From: Molossus alvarezi
Taxonomy: Eukaryota; Chordata; Mammalia; Chiroptera; Molossidae
Assembly (NCBI GenBank): GCA_037176705.1
Contig: CM073885.1
Span: 220,112,290-220,176,289 of the forward strand
Length of the DNA stretch: 64,000 bases
Direction of reading: 5' to 3'
Below, one piece after another: positions 1 through 11,239 of the stretch. Under the pieces are notes generated by a model. It was not told where the DNA came from and did no database searches. It saw only the letters and a program-made list of their open reading frames with translations. Position numbers and translations under genes: made by a program. The stretch's first letter is position 1, and each line of letters starts with the position of its first letter.

Positions 1-825
1 TCAGCTAATTTGGTGAGGTGTGTGATGTTAGCTGGTATTGTTTTCGTGGGCCTTATATGGCCTGTGGGCCAGCTGTTCCCCAACTCTGGTGGACCTTGGT
101 TATATGGTCACTCCCGAGATCTGTTTTTTGGGCATGGATTGAGAATGAGTGTAAAATAATGATGCTGTTACCAGAAGAAGATGGATGGATTCCAGATAGG
201 AAAAAAATCAATAGATATCCACTGAAGAGGCAACCTGATTTGTCCTAGCTTCAAGTTCTAGGAGGGGCTGAGGGGGGTGTATTTTTGTTTGTGCCATGTA
301 TATACGAAAAAAATAGGTAGTAAGGATGACATAATATATGACCTTTGTCATCCAGGAACTCAGTCCAGCAGGGAGAATAGATATGTGCACAAATGACCAC
401 AAAGAATAAACAAACAAGTATCATATGAGTAGTTTAGAGAGAAAAGAGGAATTCTGTAAGTTTGGAGGAAAAGGAATTATATGATTTGAGAAGATAAAGG
501 AAGCCTTCATGGAAGAGGGGACATTTGAGCCTTGAGGGTAGGTAGGGCTTTGATAGGTGAAGACAGAGGGGCTGACAGCCTACGGGGAGGAAACTGCACA
601 TAGGAAAGGAGACAGTAGGTACATCTTCTGTTGTCTACCAGAATTACTTCAGATTGTGTGTGAACATGTAGTAAAGATTTGTGCAATGTCAGATTGAACG
701 AGGGTACATGGTAGGTTTGGGCAGTTTATCCAGGAGCTGTTCCCCCTGCAGAGGATACAGGGGTAAATCTCAGGAGTTCTGAAGGGCTTCCATAGCTTCT
801 GTTTTAGTATTTCTGACAGTATGGT
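1..825. other. Intergenic, no gene seen
   Basis: There is no coding frame with any family resemblance. The stretch 480-600 has the look of a degraded ancient repeat, but I cannot assign it. Confidence 0.5.
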
Positions 826-840
826 CTGAGGTGCTTTTTA

Positions 841-1067
841 TTTTTTTATTTCATTTTTTTCTTTATTGATTTTTAGAGAGAGAGGAAGGAAGAGTAAGAG
901 AGAGAGAGAGAAACATTGATGATAGAGAACATTGATTGGCCGCCTCCAGCATGTCCCCCACTGGGGATTGGGCCCACAACCTGGTCCTGTGCCCCGACTG
1001 GGAATCAAACTGGCGACCCTTTGGTGCATGGGGTCAACACTCAACCACTGAGCCACACCGGCTGAGG
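841..1067 (-). mobile_element. Ves SINE, older subtype
   Basis: The reverse strand shows the tRNA-like head (GGCTCAGTGGTTGAG), a CT-rich middle and an AATCAATAAAG tail. It is flanked by a 15-bp duplication (CTGAGRTGCTTTTTA at 826-840 and 1068-1082, one mismatch). It sits in a MER5A-like relic that continues to about 1160. Confidence 0.9.
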
Positions 1068-1082
1068 CTGAGATGCTTTTTA

Positions 1083-2849
1083 AAATGCAGATTTCTGCAC
1101 TGATTTCAGACCTGACAGAATCAGAAGTTCTGAGGGAGTCAGTCCTTATGCTTTTTGTCTGAGACTGAGCCCAAGTAGATTTCAGGACATCCTCCAACCC
1201 ACTATTATTTTGACAGGAACACTCACCTCCAGTCACATTACAGCAAAAACCCTACAGCCTAAGATTCCTCAGCCCTATCCTGCCTTGCCTTATGGCTTCA
1301 GAGCCAAGGTGTCACAGCTTCTGGGCTGAGAGGAGCAGAGCTGGGATCCAGAAAGGGGGCAGGGTACAGGCCTCCCTTGACCTTAGGTAGAAAGGAGAGC
1401 CTTATCAGATCTACAGGCTTGGCCAAGCGGTTCTTCCTGTTACTGCTCTTGTTGGGTACATAGGTACAGATCAAGAAGAGAGGGTTTCAGATTTTGTTTG
1501 GAAAAACCCAGACTGCATGACGTCTGTCAGCACTTAATCCCCAAGGGCAATGAGTACTAACAGGCACAGGCTGCAATCCAGTGGCCTCCAGCCCTTTGTA
1601 GTGGTGGGTGGGTTTACCCTGCAGGTAAATAAACACTTCCATTTAGCACACAGTGCCAGTTGCTTACATTTTCTGCCTGCCCCGCCCTTTGCACCAATGG
1701 TCTGATCCCTGGGATTCTAAATGCAGGCGAGCAGCTCTTGAGCTCCTGGCCCTTTGTATGTCTTAGGAAATGTGTCAGCATTTTGGGGCAGGATGAGAGT
1801 GGACTGTGCTGTTCATATTATTTAAACTGAGTAACTGGCTCACTTAAAACTTACAAAAGCTCTACTAGAAATGGAAGAAATAAGCTAAAGGGCAGACAGA
1901 CCCAGGTGGGCCTCGTCATTTTCTTCTGCTCATTAATGCAGCTGTCTCTTGCCTAAAGACCTGGCACACCAACCTGGGGATTCCTGGCTGCGTGCATTCT
2001 GCAGTCCTCCTTCCTCTCCACACTCCGGCTCCCTCTTAGCAGTCGGACTGAAGGAGCAGAGCTGCCTGGAGTCTCCTTCCTCAGCAGGGTCAGGAAGAGG
2101 GGCGCAGGCTGCTCCCCATCCGCAGGGTTCGGGGAATGGCCGTGAGTGTGTCTTCCAAACCCTGGTTTGTGCTCCCTGTGAACCCTGGTGTCCTTTACTG
2201 CCCGAGGCTCATGCCACTTCTTAGCTCAGGCAGCCAAATCCAGGCGTCTGCTCACAAATGACAGGATTGGAGTCCAGGAGCTCCTTCTTGAATTCCTTGG
2301 CTCCCCTCTGCCTGGGAGGCCAACTGTTTTCCTTCCTGCACTGCAGCTTCCTCCTCCCCACTTCATCTTGTTCTCAATTTTCATTCCCTTTGGAGGAGAA
2401 ATGCGATTCCAGTTCCTCCTGTGTGACTCGGAGCACAGTGAGGACTTCTTGCTTTCAGCTTCCTGGCTGCCGATGTGACCTTGGGAATTCCGTGGCTCGT
2501 GGCCAGAACCCCGCGTCCTTCCCAGCATCTGTTTAAACACCGCGCTTCCGCGCTCGGGGCAGTGCCCTTTGCCTTTCTAGTCTTTTCGTCATTTGGCTCC
2601 AAAGAGGATTTTACTGCCTGCCAGGTCAGTAACAGTGCCCTGTGACGAGAAGAAAGCCTTACTAATACATTCTCTTGGTGTACGGAGTTGCCAGTTTTAA
2701 AGATTGGCACTTGGGAAATTTTTCAAGGCTTCTCTTTCCATGTTGAAAAAGGCACCGCCTGTAGCCTGGCATCTGATGCTCTCCTCCGTGTGTGCCAGGC
2801 TGCCTTACAGCCGGTCCTCCGACCACTGCTCCTTTCTTTAAGCTGTTCC
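1083..2849. other. Intergenic unique DNA
   Basis: The first 80 bases look like the rest of the MER5A-like relic. Beyond that I see no repeat and no gene. Several short overlapping frames near 1950-2710 lack any family match or codon pattern. Confidence 0.5.
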
Positions 2850-3074
2850 CTGTGCTTTACCTAGCTCCCTGGCCTCCCAGACTTTGCTTAAGCTATTACT
2901 TCTGCCTAGATCACCTTCCCCAACCCCATTTTTCCTTTCTGCATGGCACAATTCCTACCCATATTCTAGTTCAATGCCCACCCCAAAAAGCTTTCCCAGA
3001 TCCCTCCCCATCTGACTTAATCTCTCCCCCAGCTCTTGCCCTCCCATTGAGCTATTATTTTTTTTTTCAATTCT
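2850..3074 (+). mobile_element. L2 LINE fragment
   Basis: The phrase pattern (TGCCTAGATCACCTTCC ... AAGCTTTCCCAGATCCC) is that of the L2 3' region. The tail at 3815-4010 is probably the same element, split by later insertions. Confidence 0.6.
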
Positions 3075-3088
3075 AAAAGACACATTTT

Positions 3089-3256
3089 AAAAAATGTTTT
3101 TATTGATTTTTTTAGAGAGGGGAGAGGGAGAAAGAGAAACATCGTTGGCTGCCTCCTGCACGCCCCCTACTGGGGATGTGCCCTGACTGGAAATCAAACT
3201 GGAGACCTCTTGGTGCAAGGGACAATGCTCCACCACTGAGCCACACCAGACAGGTG
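3089..3256 (-). mobile_element. Ves SINE, shortened
   Basis: The head (GGCTCAGTGGTGGAGC on the reverse strand) is present, but the middle is shortened. Imperfect flanking duplications (AAGACAC-type) lie at 3077-3088 and 3258-3269. Confidence 0.8.
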
Positions 3257-3640
3257 AAGACACTGTTTTGATAATAGCTATATTGAAATATAGTTTACCT
3301 ACCATACAATTCACCCATTTAAAGTGTACAGTTCAATGGCTTTTAGCATAGTCAGAGTTTCACAACCATCCCCACAGTCAATTCTAGAATATTTTCATCA
3401 TCTCCCTCCCCAAATCCCATACCTTTTAGCCATCGCCCACCAATTTGGTGTACTATCCCCAATCTTCTCCAGCTCTAGGCAGTCACTAATCTACTTTCTA
3501 AAGATTTGCCTATTCAGGATATTTTATGTAAGTGGAGTCATACTATATGTGGTCTTTTCTGACTGGCTGCTTTCACTTAGCTTAATGTTTTCAAGGTTCA
3601 TCCATGTTATAGTATGATTCAGAATTTCATTCAAGAGGCA
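3257..3640 (-). mobile_element. L1M 3' UTR fragment
   Basis: It carries the antisense L1M 3'-end signature (ACCATACAATTCACCCATTT ... TGTGGTCTTTTCTGACTGGC ... TTCAAGGTTCATCCATGTT). Confidence 0.75.
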
Positions 3641-3814
3641 CATTTTAGCATCTCTGAAATAAAGATGAATCTTCAAATCAATGGTGTGCCTAGTTTAATT
3701 ACAGCAATTTTTCTTTCTTAGTAATACTTAACATAATGATGCATCTTTCAATCAATGGCATCAAATTTAATGAAATGTTATATTTATGTCTCCACTTTAC
3801 CTCCTATATCAATT

Positions 3815-4010
3815 GGCTTTGCAGCTCACTCATTTATTTATGTGTCTATCTTGTCTCATAAACTGTAGCCTCCAGAGGATAGAAGCTATGTCTTCATTGT
3901 TTTTGTATCCTTTAAAGGGTCTTAATTGTCTTTAAATTGTTTTTGTATTCTTTAAAGAATGTAGCATAGTATGTACTTGGCTTTTAGGAAGTCCTCAGTA
4001 AATGCGAAAA
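3815..4010 (+). mobile_element. L2 LINE tail
   Basis: L2 3' tail pattern ending in CAGTAAATG. The motif GTTTTTGTATYCTTTAAAG occurs twice, about 45 bp apart. Confidence 0.5.
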
Positions 4011-4194
4011 AGGAGCTATTCTGTATTCAAAGATGTATTCTTCAATAATAACATGGCAGAGCAGGAGAAAGGTACAAAATCTTCGTGCACATGGTCAAAA
4101 TATTGTCTCTCTCCAAAGGAACTCATATTTTGCAAAGACACTTATGTAAATGGTTATACAACAAGGAGAGTGGATTAGGATGGCACCTGTACTT

Positions 4195-4410
4195 AACATA
4201 GAGGCATTGAGAACACAGGCTTTATAATCTAGCAGGCCTGGGTCCTGCCACTTTTCTGTAAATGTGAGCATGGCACTGAACTCTCCATGTCTTTGTTTTA
4301 TTATCTGTAAAATGGACACAATAAGAGTATGCATCTCTCAAAGTTGTTATTAGAATCAAATGAGACAATGAGTCTAAACTTCTGGCACATTAGTGCTCAC
4401 ATAAATGATG
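4195..4410 (+). mobile_element. MIR SINE relic
   Basis: It has the sense MIR pattern: CTGGGTCCTGCCACTT, ATCTGTAAAATGGA, GTTGTTATTAGAATCAAATG. Confidence 0.75.
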
Positions 4411-6204
4411 TTATTCTTGTGAATATTAGATCATTAAACCTTTGGGGATTTTAGAAATTATTTAGTCAACCCTCCCCATACACACCTAATTTTATGCTTT
4501 AGGATCTGAAGCACTAAGTGACTTACCCTCTAGCAACAGGGGAAAGAGCAGGCTTCCCAAAGTGAAGATGTTTGAGGGATGAGAGACATTAAAATGGCCC
4601 AGAACTTTCAACAAGTAAGATGGGCACTTTGGAGGTGAGTTTGAGGAGGCCTGTTTCTCTAGCCCAGCCCACCCACCCTTTTCTCCCCTCCCCTGGGCAG
4701 CCACTTTGTTTATCTTAATAGATCCTTCATATTTACATATGTAAAATATGCCCTATGTTTGAACAGCTTTTAGCAGGAAAGTCTCCACCCAGTCTGGGTC
4801 ATAAGCTCTAGTTCCTTCCTGGGTATTATTTTCTTATGAACTGTCTGAAGTTGAGGTGTCTGCATTTTTATTCTTCAAGTGTCTAAAAGGATGGGCAAAG
4901 GCATTCCACTTAAGTGTTGTTTTTTTTTAACTGTTTGCATTGTTATTCTTTCCAATAGCAATTCTCTGGTTAACATGGAACCATCTCAGAATAATGACAA
5001 ATTGTTAGATGGGTTAATAAAGTCTTGTAAATCATGAATCTAAAAATATTTTGAGTCAGATGCTAACAAGAAACTGCAGGAATACTTGTTGTTTTTCTGC
5101 TGACTGATTGTAAACCTGAAACCCTGCATACCTCTTCTTATAGAGATGAGTATGCAAAATTTGGAGACACACTATTTTTTTTTACATAGGTAGATAGGAT
5201 TGCTATTTAATTCCTGTTTAGATATATCAACATTCATCCATGTGGAAATATGCAGGTCATTAGCTTATGATAATTTGACTATTTACATTACTTTTGACTT
5301 AATGGGGCATAAATAAAACTTTCATAGTACACATGAGGTGGCTGTTTGATACACAGAACATTGAGACCTGGGGTGGGCTTTCTGCGAGTTAGATGTAGAG
5401 CCCACGTGTGTAATATGCCCTGCTTTCAATGACCCGTGAGGGGAATGGGGTGCCAGTGCTTGGCCTAGTTTTAAACTAGTGTAATAACCTGTCATACTGT
5501 TCAATGTGTTTGCTTTTTAAAATAACTAACCACAATTAAGTTGTCCGAGCCTTTGTACTTCTAGTCTTTCCTCTCGGTTGTCTGTTAGGTCAGTTCTGTT
5601 TACTGCTAAGATGGATGTCAGAAACTATGAGCCTGAGTGTGTGACAGTAGGTGTGGATGGGGGTGAGGTGTCGGTGTCCCCCTGGAAAGCTCTGCTGGGT
5701 CAGAGGCCCCCGTAAAGCGCTGTCCTGGGAGTTGGCAGCTCCCCTTCTCCCATGAGAATGGTTCCCAAGGCTTTGCCTCTCCTCCTGAAAGCACCCTCAC
5801 TCACCCTGGCATCTCTTCTGAATGCAACTGGGACGTTTTGTGCCTCTATTTCACTCCTTGAACCTTTTCCTTGAGATTAGATTTGAAACTAGTCTCAGAT
5901 ACTTGGTAAACATGTAATCTTGGGAAAGTTATTAAAGCTCTCTTCACTTCATTTACTTACTTCTGAAATGTGAATAATCTATAATAATAATAATAATACC
6001 TAATAATAATGATCAGGCCTGACACAAAATAGGTGATAAAAAAGTGCCGACTACCAAATGGGCGTGTGAAAGTGGGTCCCCGACACAACTGGCACTTTCT
6101 TGAGAGTCCAAACCTCACCCATACTCTAAGTCTAATCTTTATCCAATTCTGGTTTGTTACTAATGCTAGAATTGGTTGTGGGCACATGACTGTACGTGTT
6201 TTGT
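4411..6204. other. Intergenic unique DNA
   Basis: No gene or clear repeat. A short AAT run lies at 5981-6012. Confidence 0.5.
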
Positions 6205-6365
6205 ATGTGGTAACGCCTTTAAACCTCACAGTAACCCTACTAACTAATCATTACTACCCCCATTTTACAGAGAAAGGGTAAATAATGTGCTGAAGGTGCC
6301 CAGACTAGGAAGTGGCAGAGCCGGGCTATAGCTCCAGATGGTCTGGCTCCAGAGCCTGTGAGCTT
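6205..6365 (-). mobile_element. MIR SINE relic
   Basis: It has the antisense MIR core: CCCATTTTACAGAGAAAGGG followed by AGTGGCAGAGCCGGG. Confidence 0.7.
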
Positions 6366-6675
6366 CACCACCGCGATAAAGCCTCTGCCGGAGCCCTCGA
6401 CCTGCCTTCTCATCTGTTGAAGATCTTAATCAAAGCTTCGTAAATTGAACCAGGATCTGAACCTTTTGAAGGCCTCAAATCTGCCTGCCCTCCTCATCCT
6501 TTATCTTCTTAATTTTCAGTCTCTTACGAAATCCTTTTTACTCGGGTTAATGATCAGTCATTCAAATATTTGTGTCAAGAGTCAATCTTTGTTTCTCAAG
6601 AGTTCAGTCTGGCTGGTGAGATAAGAAGTTATAAGACAATTACATTGTATGATTCAGCAATTGTACTTCCATGTG

Positions 6676-6801
6676 CAGGGTGGGGCAAAACTAGGTTTAC
6701 AGTTGTTCGTACAGAAAATAATACAATAATCAATAAACAATAATATAAGAATAAACTGTTTTAAGCACTCACAACTGTAAACCTATTTTTACCCTACCTT
6801 G
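6676..6801. mobile_element. Mariner-like MITE, 126 bp
   Basis: The ends form a 31-bp inverted repeat with 27 matches. The left end starts CAGGGTGGGGCAAAACTAGG and the reverse-complemented right end starts CAAGGTAGGGTAAAAATAGG. TA follows the right end, and the left TA has decayed. There is no transposase. It resembles the non-autonomous Tc1/mariner elements known in bats. Confidence 0.75.
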
Positions 6802-6985
6802 TAAATACCCCAAAGAATTGAAAGCAGAGACCTGAACAGATATTTGCACAGCCGTGTTCATAGTAGTGTTATTCACAATAGCCAAAAAAGTGGAAGCAAC
6901 CCAGATGTCCATCAGTGAGTGAATGGATAAACAAAATGTAGTCTACATATACAATGAAATATTATTCAGCCTTAAAAGAAGAATG

Positions 6986-7196
6986 AGCCTGGCCTGTGGC
7001 TCAGTGGTTGAGTGTCAACCCAGGCACCAAGAAGTCACTGGTTCGAATCCCAGTCAGGACACATGCCCAGGTTGTCAGCCCAATTCCCATGCAGGAAGTG
7101 GCCAATCAACATTCTCTCTCATTGACGTTTCTCTCTCTCTCACCCTCTCTCTTCCTCTCTCTCTAAAAATTAATAAAGGAAAAAAATGTTTTAAAA
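6986..7196 (+). mobile_element. Ves SINE, older subtype
   Basis: The head is GCCTGGCCTGTGGCTCAGTG, the B-box is GGTTCGAATCCC and the tail is an A-rich TTAATAAAGG. Short flanking AGAATGA repeats are present. It is inserted in the L1M fragment. Confidence 0.88.
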
Positions 7197-7510
7197 AAAG
7201 AATGAAATTCTGACACATACTATAACGTGTCTGAACCTTGAAGACATTATGCTACATGAAATACACCAAACACGAAAGAACAATACTGTATGATTCTACC
7301 TACGAGGTACCTAGAGGAGTCAAATTCATAAGCAACAGAGAGAATGGTGGCTTTTGGGGGCTGGGGGGGAGGAGAGATTGGGGAATTAGTGTTTAATGGA
7401 CACAGAGTTTTGATTTGGGAAGATGGGAAGTTCTGGAGATGAATGGCCATGGCTGCACAAGCATGTGAATGCATTCAAGTCACAGGACTGTACCCTCAGA
7501 AATGGTTGCC

Positions 7511-8072
7511 ATTGCTAAGCGGCTGCAGAATTGAGGCACATGACCATGGCAGTGTTGCTACTTATCTATTGAGTCACTGATGGACCCTTTGCCTATCTCC
7601 TCAGCGCTGGGCCGGGGAGCAGCTAGGGTAGAGTAGGTTGTTGCCGCCGGGTGCTGTAGGAATCCTAGGCACAGCTGAGGTTTGAGGCCTTTATGGCCAC
7701 TGGTCAGCAATCCAGGTGAGCAAAAATGGGGCCTGCACCAGATGGGGGCAAGAAGAAGGGGAGAGAAGTATAGGGATTTGAGAAAGGTTAGTAATGCTTA
7801 GTGACCTATAGAAAGAGCAGCATGAGGAAAAAGAGCACCCAAGGAGGACACCCAGGTTTCTGGTTTGGGTAACGGAGTGAATGGGAGTGCTACTCCTGAG
7901 ATGTGGAAGAAGAATGTGTTTTTTGGGGGAAACAGTGAGTTCTATTTTCTATTTTGGGACATGTTGAGCATAAGGTGATTGCAATATATGCAAATGGCCA
8001 GTTACCCTTAACAAAATATCAGTTTTAATTTTATACACAAAAGATTCCGAAAGATCCAATAGGAGAACTGCA

Positions 8073-8103
<31 letters not shown>

Positions 8104-8844
8104 GGGGGAATGCTCAGAAACCGTCCACAGAGAATGTAAGACCAGCTGTGCAGCTTGCTTAATTCTGACATCTTCCTATGCAAGTCTGACTACTGATTTA
8201 TGTTTATTTTCACCAAGTAACCCACACTTGGTTTGCTTCTTTGGTTCTTATTAGCAAAGTCACTGATTGGGATCCAGGACCAGTTATGCGGTCTTCGTGG
8301 TTGAAATCCAAGCCATTTCCAGTGCTTGAAAGAAAGGGATAAAACCCTTTAGTTTGAGGGGATTATAAAATGCAACCCCCTAATTTGACATCATTGGGAA
8401 TGATTTCTTTGTTTCTAAGCTTGATTTGCCTTCAAAAGGATTCCCGTTTGGGGAGATATTTCCATGATTTAATTTGCTTTGTTGTTAGATTGTTTATGTT
8501 TACCTCTCATTTTACATCTGTTTTCATTATGGCTACAGTCGTCAGATATTACTTTTGGAAACAATGGATTGGTCTTTCCAGCCTGCCCCTCCTCCTCACG
8601 GCCCTCTGGTGCTTGAGGATACAACCACACAAATCATCAGGCTCATACCTGAGGCCTTCTTCCATCTGCCACAACTTGGGACAGTCTCTTTTCACATGTT
8701 AGTCTAGGTTCCTTCCTGTTTGGAGATCCAGTGCAGAAAACACTGAAGAAAGACTCAAGACACTTGGGTTTTTTGGCACTGTCCCATTGCTTGTCAGTTT
8801 GTTTGGCAACAAAACCCAGAAACAACCTGTTTTTTGAATACTAT
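7511..8844. other. Intergenic unique DNA
   Basis: No gene seen. An isolated A23 run lies at 8078-8100, with no recognisable retrosequence before it. Confidence 0.5.
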
Positions 8845-8970
8845 GTTGCAATATACCAAGTAATTTTACATTCATTATCTTATTAACTACCTCTGGGCCT
8901 CACTTTCTTCCTCTGTGAAATGGGATAAACATACCTCCCCATCTTTCATATTTCATACACTGGTAAAAAT
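8845..8970 (+). mobile_element. MIR SINE relic
   Basis: It has the pattern GGGCCTCACTTTCTTCCTCT followed by GTGAAATGGGATAAAC. Confidence 0.6.
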
Positions 8971-9159
8971 CATGACTAAGAAGAGATAGCAAGCCCCTGG
9001 GAACTATCAAATCTGATGGCAAAAACATGCACAGTGTTAACCTTACAGCTCCCGTTCTGAAGTTCCTTGACAGCTGCTCTTCTGTTTTTCTTTCAAAAGC
9101 CCCGCCGGCTCCTATTCCAATGCTCCTTTGACATGAATAATATTAATCTATTATAATTA

Positions 9160-9372
9160 ATATTATTTATCAAGCATTTCCTAGAGTAGATAATAATTGT
9201 ATTAAGAATCCCATTAATTCTCGGCCTTGAAAGCAGCTACCAATATGCCCATTTTATGGGTAAGGAAAAAGAGGCTCAGCAAAGTTAACCCGAATTCACA
9301 CAATGAGTGAGTGGCAGAGACGGGATTGGAAGCCAGGCCTGCTGTGAATCTGGAGCCCCTGCCCTTGACCCC
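9160..9372 (-). mobile_element. MIR SINE relic
   Basis: It has the antisense MIR pattern: CCCATTTTATGGGTAAGGAA, GAGGCTCAGCAAAGTTAA, GAGTGGCAGAGACGGGATT. Confidence 0.75.
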
Positions 9373-9523
9373 TACAATTTATTGACTTACTAGCTCTCCA
9401 CTTTTCCAAGTTGCTTTCCCTTTCCCTCTCCCTCCTCTTTCCCTTTCCTAAAAGTATCTTTGCCCCTAAGCCTTGAAAATGTCTATTTGGAAAATCACAA
9501 GCAAATAAAAGAAATCTGGTTGG

Positions 9524-9742
9524 TCCCGGCCAGTGCGGCTCAGTGGGTTGAGTATCATCCTTGCACCGAAAAGTTGCAGGTTCAATTTCCAGTCAGAGCA
9601 CATGCCCCGGTTTCGGGTTCGGTCCCTAAGGTCGGGGTGCCTATGGAGGCAACTGATCAACATGCCTTACATCCAGGTTCCTCTCCTGCTCCCTTTCTCT
9701 CTCTCTAAAATCAATAAAAAACATATTTAAAAAAAGAAGAAG
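9524..9742 (+). mobile_element. Ves SINE with perfect 16-bp duplication
   Basis: The head is TCCCGGCCAGTGCGGCTCAG and the tail is AAAATCAATAAAAAAC. AAAGAAATCTGGTTGG is repeated exactly at 9508-9523 and 9743-9758, which fixes both ends. Confidence 0.93.
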
Positions 9743-9758
9743 AAAGAAATCTGGTTGG

Positions 9759-10689
9759 ATATTCTCCACAGGTGTGGGGAAAGGGAGGTGAGGGGGAGGG
9801 TTAACTGGCTGAAGGAAGCGCCTGTGACCAATTGCTGCACCCCATCTCCTTTCCCCAGACAAGAACTGACAGATTCAGGGAACAGGCCTCGAGGAGCAAA
9901 GAGGTTCCCCTCTGCTTTTCAGCTTCTCAGTCCCTGGACTCCTCCCTTTCCACAGTGATGTTTTCCACCCGAAATCTTGTATGGCTTGGGGCCAGGCCAG
10001 AGGAGGGAGGGATTGGGGGCCCAACTAGAGAGTGGGGGGGAGAGGAGGAAGAATAAAAAAAGAAACACAGCTGGAATTCATCTCCTGGGGACTGGCCAAG
10101 AAGGAGGCCTGGGCCTGGGAACTCTGCTTGTCTCCTGTTACCCACCCCCCTCCAGGCTTCCTTTTGGTCTGTGTGACTCAGGGACAGACCATGGGGGCAG
10201 CTCCCAACAGCAGGCACTGCAGATGTCTCAGCAGACAGGGAGACCCCACGGGTACAGGAGATATGCTTTCAAGTAGTGAGGAGCCAGTTGCCAAAACTTA
10301 GAGACGTCCTTCCAAATGTCCACGTTGCAAATCAGGAAAAAAATCTCTGGGTGTGCATGAGTGCAGTCAGCAGGGCAGTGCGGCCGGAAATGTAGCTTAT
10401 CTGTGGGTAGTTAGTGACAGAAGGACCTGACAGGAGGAGAATTTCAAACTTCAGTCTTTCTGCAAGACTGTGCCCTCCAGACGAGCTCAGCAGAGGGTAG
10501 GAGCCCACATGGCGGGAAAGGAACCGGGAAATGAGTTTGATTAAATGAATGTGGGGGAGAGTGAGAGAATTGCTATGGTGGGTCTTAAAGTCATTGCAGA
10601 CTTGTTTTAAATTGAGAGAAAATCACGTTATTCTGGAATTATCTTTGGGCTGTGCATGAGGTCAGGAGAAACTATGTTAACAAATAGAT
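9759..10689. other. Intergenic GC-moderate unique DNA
   Basis: Overlapping short frames exist but none resembles a gene. The stretch contains the first copy (9980-10026) of a perfect 47-bp duplication, in G-rich sequence of the same style. Confidence 0.55.
9980..10026 (+). repeat. 47-bp duplicated segment, probable source copy
   Basis: It is identical over 47 bases to 11669-11715 in the same orientation. It blends into the local G-rich composition, which suggests this is the original. Confidence 0.9.
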
Positions 10690-10922
10690 CATATCATGTC
10701 ACCCTCCTGCTTGAACCAGAGGGAACTGCCATTAGAATAAATATAAATTCCGAACTTCCTGCTGCAGCCTGCAGGCCTCATGACAGGCCTCTGCTTACAC
10801 TTTTCCCACCCAATATGCTCCAGTCACGCCAGCCTTTTTTGGGTGCCAGGGGCTCCAAACTCAGGGTGTTTGCATCTGTTCTTCTCTTTGCCTGGAAAAA
10901 TGTTGTTCCTGGCCTCAGCTTA
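10690..10922 (+). mobile_element. L2 LINE fragment
   Basis: It has the L2 3' region phrasing: GTCACCCTCCTGCTTGAACC, TATGCTCCAGTCACGCC, CTTCTCTTTGCCTGG. Confidence 0.65.
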
Positions 10923-10937
10923 TGATAGTGCTTTTTA

Positions 10938-11029
10938 TTTTTTATTTATTATTACTAGTATTATTTTTTAAATCCTCACCCGAGGACATTTTTCCATTTC
11001 TTGTTCAGATAGAGTGGGAGGGAGGGAGG

Positions 11030-11061
<32 letters not shown>

Positions 11062-11224
11062 AACATTGATGTGAAAGGGACACATCCAGTGGCTGCCACC
11101 CGCACAACCCAACCAGGGCCAGGGACAAACTGCAACCGAGGTACGTGCCCTTAGCGGGAACCAAACCCCGGTCTCTCTGGACTGTGGGCCAATGCTCTAA
11201 CCGCTGAACAAAACTGGCCAGGGC
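10938..11224 (-). mobile_element. Ves SINE, CCTCGGGTGAGGA-tailed subtype
   Basis: The tail, GA-rich middle and head are complete on the reverse strand. The flanking TGATAGTGYTTTTTA duplications (10923-10937 and 11225-11239) have one mismatch. Confidence 0.92.
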
Positions 11225-11239
11225 TGATAGTGTTTTTTA

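Larger units (their letters stand above)
6650..7510 (+). mobile_element. L1M fragment carrying a MITE and a SINE
   Basis: It carries the sense L1M 3' region: AATTGAAAGCAGAGACCTGA, TTCACAATAGCCAAAAAAGT, GGATAAACAAAATGTAGT, ATTATTCAGCCTTAAAA, then a degenerate 3' UTR. It is interrupted by a mariner-like MITE (6676-6801) and a Ves SINE (6986-7196). Confidence 0.8.

Noticed and set aside
8078..8100. A23 run as the tail of a processed pseudogene
   Set aside because: The sequence before it resembles no coding or RNA gene, and I see no flanking duplication.
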